Below, piece by piece: positions 1 to 9,049 of a DNA stretch of 46,120 nt. Source of the DNA: Protostelium mycophagum (lineage: Eukaryota; Evosea; Variosea; Protosteliida; Protosteliaceae). The position numbers were made by a program, and so were the translations under genes. The notes under the pieces were generated by a model that worked only from the letters and a program-made list of their open reading frames with translations, did not search any database and had not been told where the DNA came from. Each line of letters opens with the position of its first letter. Position 1 is the stretch's first letter. The stretch is from NCBI GenBank assembly GCA_002081555.1, contig KV920982.1, positions 1-46,120 of the forward strand. Direction: 5' to 3'.

Positions 1-308
1 GCTCCTGAACTCTTCCTTCGCATTCTTCTAGCGCATTCTCTAACTTCTCGAAGTGATCCAATCCTGAAGAAGGAGAGGATATCGGTGTGTTGGGTTGCGA
101 TTGTCCTGCGGGTGTTGTCTTCTCGGCATCAACAACAACATCTTCGATCGCTTCTGTCATTTCGTCGTTCTGTTCGCATATATCAGAAAAATGCGAATTC
201 AAACTTTGGGTTCACCTCATCGTCTTTTGTTGGCGATGCTGGTGGTGTGATCATCTTTACAAACAAAGAAAGGCTTGCTTCCTCATTCATGTCAGTTTGG
301 CTGCTCAT
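1..308 (-). CDS. Unknown protein, N-terminal part (runs off left edge)
   Basis: Two exons read leftwards: 308-216 starts with ATG (MSSQTDMNEEASLS...), a 46-nt GT-AG intron covers 215-170, and 169-1 continues in phase off the window edge. The visible 87 or so residues are acidic and rich in Ser, Thr, Pro and Glu (for example TPPASPTKDDE and TPISSPSSG), followed by a Glu/Leu-rich stretch (HFEKLENALEECEGR) that looks like the start of a coiled coil. I do not recognise the family. It faces the gene at 544 across a 235-bp spacer, so the two probably share a promoter region. The start codon is the first ATG of an open frame whose composition differs clearly from the flanking DNA. The gene model is plausible; its function is unknown. 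Confidence 0.6.
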
Positions 309-543
309 TTTGTTCTGAAAAGTCGACTTGTTGTGTCTTGGTTTTTTTACAATTGGTGTTCCGTTGTTGTGTCATTTTGGCATTTCCAGAAAAAAAGTTC
401 GTGGAATCGAAATTCCAAGAATCCGGAAGCGTTGTAGTGAGGTCACGTGATGTTACCGTTTTCCGAGAAACGAAGGCGATCATCACTTTTCAGAAGACAG
501 ATACGACACACAACACGACACACTTAAGAAACACTCAGACAAA
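309..543. promoter_or_regulatory. Divergent intergenic promoter region
   Basis: These 235 bp separate two start codons that point away from each other (308 on minus, 544 on plus). The stretch contains a CACGTGA E-box-like site near 444 and a GTTACCG motif just after it, related to the ACGGT/ACCGT elements seen elsewhere in the window. No TATA box is obvious. Promoter function is inferred from position only. Confidence 0.35.
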
Positions 544-2094
544 ATGAACCAAGAAGTTGTAAGCAATACCAAGCGCACCGAGCCAGACACTCCTGTAGAA
601 GATGAGCAGGTTTGTTTCATCCTCTCGAGTATGATGATCGATTAACCTCTTTAGGTCACTAAGAAACAACTTACCGAGGCACTCCATGCCAAAGACGAGC
701 AGATTTCTAGATTAGAGGCCACTGTCCAAGAGATCTTGGAACATAAAGACAACGGAACGGCAGAGAAAGCAGAGACATCTTCTAAGGACTCTTCCAACGC
801 AGGAAAGCAGGTATGACGAGACATTTTTAGTTTTAGATCAATTTCTAATCCAATATACAGGTCCAACATTCCGAGCCCGCTCCTTTAGTTTCGACTGGAA
901 ACAATCCCACCGAGCCTGTGGCTCAAAAAGACGATACCGTCGCTTCTGCCATCAACCAGAACGACATTAAGAAGGGACCAGCTCCCACAACTTCTGTGGA
1001 TAGAAGCCAAGCCGTGAATGCCACAGCCGAGATCCTCGAAACCGGGCACATCTACTTCTTTTACCGTCCTAAAGTGACTCTGGAGGAGGCACACAATTTG
1101 GACGAAGTACAGAGGTTCTACATCCTCTTAAGCCCCAACACACTCAAAGGGGATAAGGAGGTGACCGAAAACCAAGCGGAAAAGGTGTCTCCACACCGTA
1201 TCTTGATGATACCAAAGAAGACACTCCCCAACCCCAAGCAGCACGACAAATTCTACGCTGTCGTCGCACAAGTCACCACGAATGTGGACGAACTCAGAGC
1301 CTCTTTGGGAGCCAAACAATACGAGACGAAGACACAAGGACAGAGAGACCTCGAGGCAGCTCGTATCTTGGGACAAGGTGTGTACAGATATTTAAAATTT
1401 CCAGCAGAAGAATATACCAGATTTGTTCGTTTTCTGAATGGATTGGTTAGGTGTTTACGCCATTGTGTCCCACCAGACCCAAACCCACTTGGCTTATGTT
1501 CTCGAATATCCAGAGGACCTCAGCGAGGCCCAGAAGGTGTTCAATATCTACAAAGAGTCTTCCTTCCAGCTGTCCATGAAGAACCCCGTCACCACACAGC
1601 CCGCAAGCCTCAACCTCTCCGAACTTTTCGACCAAGGAACTGGTTTCTCCTCCACCAACAATAAGGTAGGACATTTGAAGAATAATTACTATAATCTTAC
1701 CGTTGTAGATCAAGGAGTACCCCGAGGAATTGCAGAGCCTCTTTAGAAGCAACAGATGGTGCCCTGCCAACCCTCCCACCTTCCTCGATCATCTCGGTGC
1801 TGAGATGTTATTCATCGGCGTGAACGACGACCTTGTTCAGGAATTTGGGGAGGTCGGAAAGACCATAGAAGAGTTGGAGGCCAAGGACATCGGAAAAGAA
1901 GAATCCATGGGACAGGTAACATCTCAATTTTTTATTTTGATTTATCGTGTATTTATAGCCGATATTGATCCCTGCAGGAGGAGCCCAAGCCCGAAAAGAT
2001 GAAGGACGATAACACATTCGAACATCTCAGAAGCAAGACAGGAATCACCCAGCCCATTATCCTCGGCTCTCAGTGGAACAGCAGAGAAGAGTGA
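544..2094 (+). CDS. Conserved protein of uncharacterised family, 425 aa
   Basis: Six exons (544-609, 655-810, 861-1377, 1451-1665, 1709-1915, 1978-2094) join in frame to 425 codons ending in TGA; introns are 43-73 nt with GT-AG ends. Residues 1 to about 110 are charged and partly coiled coil. From about residue 112 there is a compact domain beginning EILETGHIYFFYRP, then HKILM-like and YETKTQGQRDLEAARILGQG motifs, GVYAIVSHQTQTHLAYVLE, and near the end a PANPPTFLDHLGAEMLFIG segment. I remember closely similar unannotated bacterial and archaeal proteins with EILExGDIYFFYRP and GEGVYxLVxHxxHTHLAYVLE; that is memory, not a search. No enzymatic motif is evident. The C-terminal 50 residues are charged and probably flexible. 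It converges on UVRAG with 55 bp between stop codons. Confidence 0.8.
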
Positions 2095-2149
2095 ATTTAT
2101 TTGATGATTTATAAATAGAATATAGTTATTTTTCTTCACTTCTTCTTTA

Positions 2150-5100
2150 TTACGGAATCATGCGTTGCTGCGCCCACCCCTGAAGAAGAACGAGATCGGG
2201 GGTGTCCAAATAATTTAGATCTCTCCTCTGCTAAAAAGGAAAAAAGAACCTACAATTTTCAAAAAACAATAAAAATGAATCATAAAAAAAGGTAAATCTT
2301 AATTTCTATTCATTTGACGTTTGAATAAAATATATATTCACCTTCAAATTTGGCAGGGTGTTTCTTAAATTGACGGCTTCCAGTCCTTGGCTGTTGAGCA
2401 GCTGTTCCACATTTTTATTCAGCAGAAAGACACCGTATTCAAATCTTGTTCTGTCCACGCCTCGAGAATACAACGGAAACCTTTCAGAGTCAGACAGATT
2501 CTTCTGCTGTCGTTTTAAACTTTCGCCTCAACCACAAAGAGCTTGGTCACCAACAAATACAACTATGAAATATTCTGATCCTCACTTGGGTGAAGACGAG
2601 TGCGCAGAGATGTCATCCCTGATGATGGACCTCGAGCACATCGGGATGATGGGGTACCTGAGTGGGATTCGTAGATATTTTGAGATCATACAGATCACGT
2701 GAGATACATATCCCAGGGCGGTAGCGACGATCTGCTCAGTTTCAATATTTGTAATTTGAGAATTGAAAATCACCTCTTCATCACAACCGTTGAAATCTGA
2801 ATTTGGAAGCCTGAATCCGTTGATAGAGAGAGCTTTCATCTGTGGCTGAATTCTCAGTCTTTTCGCGCCATTTTTTGACGATCTACACTTACATCTACAC
2901 TTGCATGGGTTGGGGTGGAAACTGCAACTATTGGGAAGATATGTCTCAATTGATTGATTAAATTCAAGTTTCGGCACATTGCAGACAGATTCAAACTACT
3001 GTACAATTTCCTGGAAAATTCAGTGAAATTCGTGTGATCATTCGGTTACGTACAGGTCAGCGTTGTAGATCTCATTGTCATCTGCGAGCATGCGTTTAGA
3101 GGCTAAGAGTATGATTTGGGATTTCTCTAGCCGCCGCGATTTAGGCAGAAAACTGTTTCTATAGTTCGCGGCCGCGTCACGATCTACAACGAGTCTGAGA
3201 AATTTTCCCGCGCTTGGGTACTTTTGAAATTCATATTTACTCACCTCGTTGTAGCAGCTCGGTCTCTTTTTGCACCGTCCTTCTTAATTCTGCGACTCGC
3301 AGGGCGAGTTTTTCGTGTTGTTTCAGCTGTGAAAATGAATAAGAATCTACACTGTTGTAGATGAACGAAAATACTTACCTTTTCTGTTAATTCTCGATTG
3401 CCTTGATGTATCGCTTGTATCCTCTGACAGACAATTTTTTGTTCTCGTTTCAGCGAAACAATCCTCCTACCAACAGACAGCAACCTGTCAAAAGTGTCAC
3501 GAAAATGTCAGTCTTGGAATTCAAGATATCTCACCTCAATAGTTCTGTGAGAGAATATGACATCGCCTGCTCAGAATAAGAAATAGCAATATTTGTTCGA
3601 CTGTTGTAAAATCGATTGTAGATGCCTCACCAATTTTCCCGAGCGGTGTTGTACTGCAACACTCTGTGAACTGACTGATTCTCCCAACTACAACGCGTCA
3701 ATAAAAAATTTCAAATTCTTCGAAGAATTCTTCGTGTGAATTTTGACTGAAAATGTCCTGTTCAAAAATTTATTAATATAAATTTATTCAATGGCAATAA
3801 AATTTTAATATAGATTTAAAGTGCACAAAAAAGCTGCAACTGAATATAAAACATTGTTGACAAAAGAGGCAAAAAAATTTTGAAATTGTTAAAATAAAAA
3901 TAATACCTTTGCTAGATTTCCCATACTTCCTTGGCGTTTTGGGATCATTAGATTGGTCATACCGTGGCTGGACGCCAGACTACCTACTCATAGTTCAGTA
4001 TCTACAACGATATCTCAAAAGTTGTAAATTACCCGCTATTATCGGACTGTCTGGAATGACACTGTTTACGCTCGCTGGAAGGCCCTGGGAGGCCGGAGAA
4101 TATCCCACGTAACTCCCGTTCGTATAATCCGTCTCGATGTCAACCTCTTGTTCTGAAGAACTCGCCAAGACTCTATAAAACCCATCCACCTGTCATCAAC
4201 CGTCAAAAAAACGTAACAAGTGTCAAAAAATGACACGTCACGTGGAGAATGAATCCTCTACCAGCTCTATAATTATGGTATTGGGCGAGAACCTCGGGAA
4301 TCTCCTGGGCTCTCTGCCGATGAAATCGAGATGTTCTAAACTCACTATTGCTCTACCCAATAATCTATGTGTATCATGTGATATAGAGGGAGTCATATTG
4401 GCAAATCGATCAATCTTTGGCACCTCGAAATAATTAACTCTTGCATTTTCAAATTTCATTTTAAGAAGACACGTGGTAGTCATCCCAAAATCCCAAGGCG
4501 ACTGGGTATAGCGAGTGCCACGTGGAAGGTTGTTTTCATCGTAAATAAATCTATGCATATGGATGCAGAATAATATTTTCCGAAAAATGAAATCATTGGT
4601 GAGCGAATTACCTTGGATTTTGGATCTGGACAGCTCCAAAGAGCAACTGTAAATTTAACCTCCTGTTCACGTCAATTACCGCGTCATCACGTCACCAAAC
4701 CGTGGCTGATGTGAACATGCATCACCTGGTTTAATTCGGAATCTGAAATCTCCACGGAATTTATCTCTCCATTTTCATCTTGTACAGATATGCTGGTTAT
4801 CTCATTCCACCAGGGATTCTTCGAAAACTCAGCGAAAACACGGTGAAATTTCATTTAGATTTGGATAACAATCACAAATGTAATTTAGAAACAAAATGGA
4901 TGTGTAAAATCATGAGATGACTCTGCTGCAAGATGGACAATTTGTGTATCTTTTTTCTTCAAAGTGAAATAATAACAATCTTTCAGAGTCTGTAAAATTG
5001 AATGTGTAGGTGATGTGATGGACCTTGAAAGGACTCACCAGACTGTTTGGTATGAGCTCGCTGATGTAAAACGGTTGGCCTAGTTCGTCCAATGAATTAA

Positions 5101-5417
5101 TCGCGCCTTAAACCGATTAGTTAAATTGGTACCATTACAAAAGAAGATCTCTGTCATGATGTTGATTTTTGTCGGTAAAAATGTGAGCTCAAGATCTGAT
5201 AATGTTTTGCGAAAGCACAATAGAGGCAGGACGACTGTCACATGCGACGGGACAAAAAACACTTTCTGCACATCCTCTCTCACTCTCGATCGTAGAAACA
5301 GCAAAAGCCGAAAAAGATATGATCGTTACCCGGATGAAGCGTGTAGAACGTGTGTAATAGAGTCAAAGGTTGTATTGCATTCATATTCCTCGCCCCTACG
5401 CTGCGCAGATGCCTCAT
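2150..5417 (-). CDS. UVRAG: UVRAG/Vps38-like subunit of the PI3K complex II
   Basis: Sixteen small exons on the minus strand join in phase to 614 codons (exons: 5417-5330, 5106-5039, 4818-4726, 4646-4612, 4550-4262, 4189-4033, 3983-3907, 3687-3631, 3566-3535, 3484-3379, 3326-3245, 3183-3054, 3010-2893, 2839-2586, 2519-2342, 2230-2150). The N-terminus (MRHLRSVGARN) and the C2-like stretch with FYISELIPNSLNPWWNE match UVRAG. A basic coiled coil follows (VSLKREQKIVCQRIQAI, LKQHEKLALRVAELRR). The C-terminal half has LINQLRHIFPI, ATALGYVSHVICMISKYL, PLRYPI and FEYGVFLLNKNVEQL, all hallmarks of UVRAG. In known systems UVRAG works with VPS34, VPS15 and Beclin-1 to make PI3P on endosomes and in autophagosome maturation. 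Exon 2's acceptor and exon 7 are the least certain junctions. The TAA stop lies inside an AATAAA signal. Confidence 0.88.
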
Positions 5418-5497
5418 CCTTCTCTTTAAATGATATCAGATGGATGGAATTTAAGGAGTGTCACCTGCGAAGAGGACAGCATAACACCTCTTGAGGA

Positions 5498-5843
5498 CAT
5501 TGTGAAGGAGCCACCTTGGCAGCGATGGTTGTGATTCTCGAGTTGCGAGGAAGTGCCCTTCAGGAATAAATTTCGTGTTGTTTCATCAAATTCTAATTTA
5601 AAGATCATAGAAAATTAAATTTAATGTAATTCTCCAAATCTGACTGGAAAACCTCTTCAGCACCATTCTTCATTGTGAAGGAGCCACCTTGGCAGCGATG
5701 GTTGTGATTCTCGAGTTGCGAGGAAGTGCCCTTCAGGAATAAATTTCGTGCTGTTTCATCAAATTCTAATTTAAAGATCATAGAAAATTAAATTTAATTG
5801 GATTCTCCAAATCTGACTGGAAAACCTCTTCAGCACCATTCTT
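5498..5843. repeat. Tandem duplication of a 173-bp unit (A-A)
   Basis: Unit A (5498-5670) is repeated directly at 5671-5843 with only a few differences (for example gtgttg versus gtgctg, and ataatgtaa versus attggat near the end). Each unit begins CATTGTGAAGGAGCCACC and ends CAGCACCATTCTT. It lies upstream of both UVRAG (minus) and TRAPPC2 (plus). Short open frames cross it on the minus strand but none resembles a known protein, so I treat it as a recent segmental duplication rather than a gene. No terminal repeats or transposase coding were seen. Confidence 0.9.
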
Positions 5844-6130
5844 CATGAACAATCATCAGCAACCCACACAGGTGGGCTTGTAGATGCTGACTTCAATCAT
5901 TGAGTTATTGCTTGGCGTGGAAAAATGTCCAAAAGTATAACGTGTTGTTTCATCAAATTCTAATTTAAAGATCATAGAAAATTAAATTTAATGTAATTCT
6001 CCAAATCTGACTGGAAAACCTCTTCAGCACCATTCTTCATGAACACAATCATATCAGCAACCCACACAAGTAGAATGACTTCAATCATTGAGCAATTGCT
6101 TGGCGTGGAAAAATGTCCAAAAGTATAAAT
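5844..6130. repeat. Second round of the repeat block: B, truncated A, B
   Basis: Unit B (about 5844-5940, containing CAGCAACCCACACA and a TTGCTTGGCGTGGAAAAATG box) is followed by a 98-bp truncated copy of unit A (5941-6038) and then a second, diverged B (about 6039-6130). The full layout from 5498 is therefore A-A-B-A(partial)-B. The second B leads into AAGTATAAATATAT at about 6120-6134, a TATA-like sequence roughly 85 bp upstream of the TRAPPC2 start, so the duplications may have multiplied a promoter segment. The functional reading is inference. Confidence 0.8.
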
Positions 6131-6216
6131 ATATCATGCTCGTTTTGGAGTCTTTGTGGACACAAAAATCATCATTTATTGTTTTTTTTTCATTCGGTTC
6201 AAATCATTCGGACGAG

Positions 6217-6881
6217 ATGCCTGTGGACTGCGCGTGCCTCTTCGTCATTGTTGGCAAGAACGACAATGTTATTTACCAAGCAGAATTAACAGCTGCACAG
6301 AAGGTGGAAATGATATGATATATCATCGAATCGAATCTCACACCCCGCAGAAGGAGAATGCAACCCATTTGAGCCAATTTATCATACATTCTGCCTTAGA
6401 TGCTGTGGAGGATCTTGTATGGAAGAAAGATTTTAACTCTATGTACTTGAAAACGGTCGATCGATTCACGACTTCATACATCTCTGCTTTCGTGACGGCG
6501 GGCTGTATCCTTTTGCAATTTTATTCCCTCTGTCTTTTCTAATCAACCTTGACCCAGCATAAAGACATCAAGTTCATGTTGCTGCATGACAAGAAAGATG
6601 AGGACGGCATCAAGAACTTTTTTACAGAAATATACGAGTTGTACCTAAAGGTAACTACTCGATCAACTCCCATTTTCTCGTCATTAATGAAATAAATTTT
6701 ATTCATACTTGCATGCGTCACACAAAAACAAAACACAAAAAGGATCTCTATATTCACCATGGTGTCCGCTGATCTCATCAAGGTCGTTTTGAACCCTTTC
6801 TACACGACAAACACACCCATAACCTCACCTTCTTTTGACGAGAGAGTAAAAGCTGTGGCAAAGAGGAAGCTCGATTTATAA
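6217..6881 (+). CDS. TRAPPC2: TRAPP complex subunit 2 (sedlin/Trs20)
   Basis: Four exons (6217-6303, 6351-6504, 6565-6650, 6783-6881) give 141 residues, essentially the family length (about 140). The order of motifs matches sedlin: [82 protein letters not shown] and [12 protein letters not shown]. The protein is a small longin-fold core subunit of TRAPP, the tethering complex and Rab1/Ypt1 exchange factor at the early secretory route. The exon 2/3 junction (GGCT, then ACATC) was chosen because it keeps AGYIKF aligned with the family. A TATA-like sequence lies near 6125. The TAA stop runs directly into AATAAAAAAA, and the gene is tail to tail with the p24 gene. Confidence 0.95.
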
Positions 6882-6918
6882 ATAAAAAAACAAATTCTCA
6901 GAAATTCGATTTATTTTA
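6877..6918. terminator. Overlapping convergent polyadenylation zone
   Basis: The TRAPPC2 stop (6879-6881) and the p24 stop (6918-6916, minus) are only 34 bp apart. TRAPPC2 ends TTATAAATAAAAAAA and, on the other strand, p24 ends TATTAAAATAAATCG, so each stop codon touches its own AATAAA. The mRNA ends must therefore either overlap antisense or lie inside the neighbour's 3' region. Signal function is inferred from the canonical hexamer. Confidence 0.6.
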
Positions 6919-7779
6919 ATATTGCTTGACGAGACCCTGCACGTTAATAAGCGTGAGAAAGGACGGTAATTAACGTGACTCACCTTGGCCTTGAAGAATC
7001 CTTTGAGATGGGTAATCTGCCACAAGCCACAGAGGGTCAAGATGGAGGTCTGAGTGATACTCCACCACATAACTCTGGCATTGGTGCTCTCACTCGTGTT
7101 TCTGAACTGTTCCTCGCGGTACTAAAAATAAGATGAGAATGTCTCTTGATTCGAGAAATACATCCACATACTCTTTGGTAGTTCTGCTCGGCACGAATGT
7201 CGCGGAGTCTGTTGGTCAATCTTCTGATCTTAAGCTCCAGAGCTTATTTTCTCAGAGATTATACAAGAAGAGGAAAAGATCTTACCGGAAATGTGTTCCT
7301 TCTCTATGGCGTCCTTGTAATCCTCTGCTGACTCTCCAGTTTCAATATCGAGGAAGAATTTCTAGATGAATTTTAAAACAAGTCAAGATGATCTCCATGA
7401 GGTGGCAGAGATACAGAAGATGACTCACGATGGGTTGTCTGTGTCCGAACCAACGGGTAGTGTTTGGCTGAAAGCAGAAAGTATGCTCTCCTCCCAAATG
7501 GCTGGTGAATGAGAAGACATCAGTGGGCATACGAAGATCCATTTCGATAACAACGACATCAGTGGGGTCCTTTGCGGTGACCTTCACTCCTCTGGCTTCT
7601 CCGTCTGGAGTGCCAAGACCTTCAGCTCTGATCTTACCGACGATAAGAGTATTTTCAGGAACTTCCTCCAAGAAACATTTTGGCTGTCCCTCTTCCAGAT
7701 TGAAATAGGTGCCTAATTCACTGACTGAGGCGAGACACTGCGACGCCAGCAGTAAGAAGCAGAGTACTTGAGTCTTCAT
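6916..7779 (-). CDS. p24/TMED cargo receptor, alpha-type (TMED4/9-like)
   Basis: Five exons (7779-7429, 7361-7286, 7242-7172, 7121-6984, 6936-6916) give 218 residues. A signal peptide ([17 protein letters not shown]) precedes a GOLD domain with the two conserved cysteines ([18 protein letters not shown]) and [12 protein letters not shown] coiled coil follows ([28 protein letters not shown]), then the alpha-p24 signature [17 protein letters not shown] and a single transmembrane helix ending in [13 protein letters not shown]. p24 proteins cycle between ER and Golgi and load COPII/COPI vesicles. Odd: family members end FFEAKKLV with a KKxx signal, whereas here the last seven-codon exon gives KGLVKQY, which keeps the di-phenylalanine but has no canonical dilysine. 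The last intron is supported by clear GTGAGT and TGCAG ends. Confidence 0.92.
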
Positions 7780-7878
7780 GTTGATCACCGTGTCACTTTA
7801 ATGCAATCGTGTCTCCATTTATCGCTTAAGACGTCATAAAAAAAGTTCGGGGAATCCTCCTTTCACAATTTTCAAGAC
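7780..7878. promoter_or_regulatory. 99-bp divergent promoter of p24 and TMX-like genes
   Basis: Start codons of the p24 gene (7779, minus) and the thioredoxin-like gene (7879, plus) face away from each other across 99 bp. No TATA element is clear. The two products both enter the ER membrane system, so co-regulation is a reasonable inference but nothing more. Confidence 0.4.
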
Positions 7879-8830
7879 ATGAGAGCGTTTGTGTGTCTAT
7901 TGGCGTCCGTCCTTGTGGCCGCTGCTGGCATCTTGGAGGACCTACCAAGAGATGGAGATGTGATAGAACTGAAAAAGGAGACATTCAATCTCGCGCTGTC
8001 AAGCGGTGGCCTGTGGTTTTTAGAATTGTATGTGGTCATCATTTTCAATCTGATCAACAAAGTTACTCTCCTTATTGCGGGCATTGCCAGCACCTCGCAC
8101 CAACATATAAGGAGGTCAGAACCAACATTAATGATCATTCTAAATCGTCCAGTTAGGAACGAAGGCACTTGGAAAGTATCACGTGGCGAAGGTAGATTGC
8201 ACCACACAGAGTGAACTATGCAAACACTTTGAGATCAGAGGATACCCGACCCTGTTCTTGTATGTATATCTACTTTAAAATGCATCCGATTCATGTCGCG
8301 GTGCGTAAATCGAGTTTTGTGGCATTATGGCCTGATAGAAATGTGCATAAAGAACTGAAGAAATTGACAAGCTAAATGACGCATTCTCTAAATAAATGTA
8401 TTTGTCCCTTGTTTGATTTGTGGCAAAGTTGGGAGGCATTATCATTTTTTCATTCTCGACCATTGATCGATCATTCCATCATTCTTCAACATCATTCTCC
8501 CTAAAATAAAAGTGAGATCTGATCCTCTTCAGTTTGAAAGATAAAAAACTGTATCAGTACTCTGGTCCTCGCTCCGTCGACGACTTTATGCATTTCCTGG
8601 ATTCCACTCATCTCAATGTATCACCCAAAGATCTCATTCTCCCTGCATTTGGCAAGGTGAACGAAGAAAAGAAGCTGGAAGCGCCAGTAGAAGTCCAGGC
8701 CGAGAAGAAGACAATGTCAACCGCACAGAACTTATACGTCTTCTTGTTTGTATTTTTAGGAGCTGTGGGAGTACTCGGATATTTGCACAACAGAAGGCCT
8801 TCAAAGAAGTTGTATCATGTGACTGAATAA
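7879..8830 (+). CDS. TMX-like membrane-bound thioredoxin/PDI
   Basis: Four exons (7879-8027, 8063-8114, 8153-8259, 8533-8830) give 201 residues. The signal peptide MRAFVCLLASVLVAAAG is followed by a thioredoxin domain: WFLEFYSPYCGHCQHLAPTY holds the active-site CGHC, then YHVAKVDCTTQSELCKHFEI, the cis-proline RGYPTLFF and LYQYSGPRSVDDFMHF. A single transmembrane helix (LYVFLFVFLGAVGVLGYL) and a short basic cytosolic tail (HNRRPSKK) end the protein. The product is an ER thiol oxidoreductase by analogy with TMX/PDI; one catalytic domain only. The first intron is just 35 nt (8028-8062), among the shortest here, while intron 3 is 273 nt. The stop TAA sits inside AATAAA. Confidence 0.93.
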
Positions 8831-9049
8831 ACACTTTTTGTGAATCGATCGTGACAGGTATCATCATCATCACATAAAGTATGAGCGAATGTCTGATGTA
8901 CAGAATCAGGTTGTTGTGTGGTGACGAATTTAGACCTTTTAAAAAGTGCGGTTGTTACCGCAGAAAATTTGTCACGGTATGGAGTCTGGGTTTGAGGCCG
9001 ATTTATTTGGGCCTTCTACAATTTGGGGAGAACAGTTCAGAAACATAAG
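8831..9049. promoter_or_regulatory. Spacer with an ACGGT/ACCGT hairpin element
   Basis: This 219-bp spacer upstream of the NO VEIN-like gene holds TTTAAAAAGTGCGGTTGTTACCGCAG (8936-8961 in two overlapping parts: a T/A-rich lead and the inverted pair GCGGT..ACCGC). A related element, AAAAAGTGCGGTAGTAACCG, lies in an intron at 34979-34998. A second ATG at 8979 opens a different frame of about 24 codons that overlaps the chosen start; it could be an upstream ORF. Confidence 0.4.

Noticed and set aside
5426-5608. Minus-strand frame MIFKLEFDETT... upstream of UVRAG as an extra first exon.
   Set aside because: It lies in the duplicated A unit, and joining it to the UVRAG start region requires skipping the natural start MRHLRSVGARN that matches the family N-terminus.
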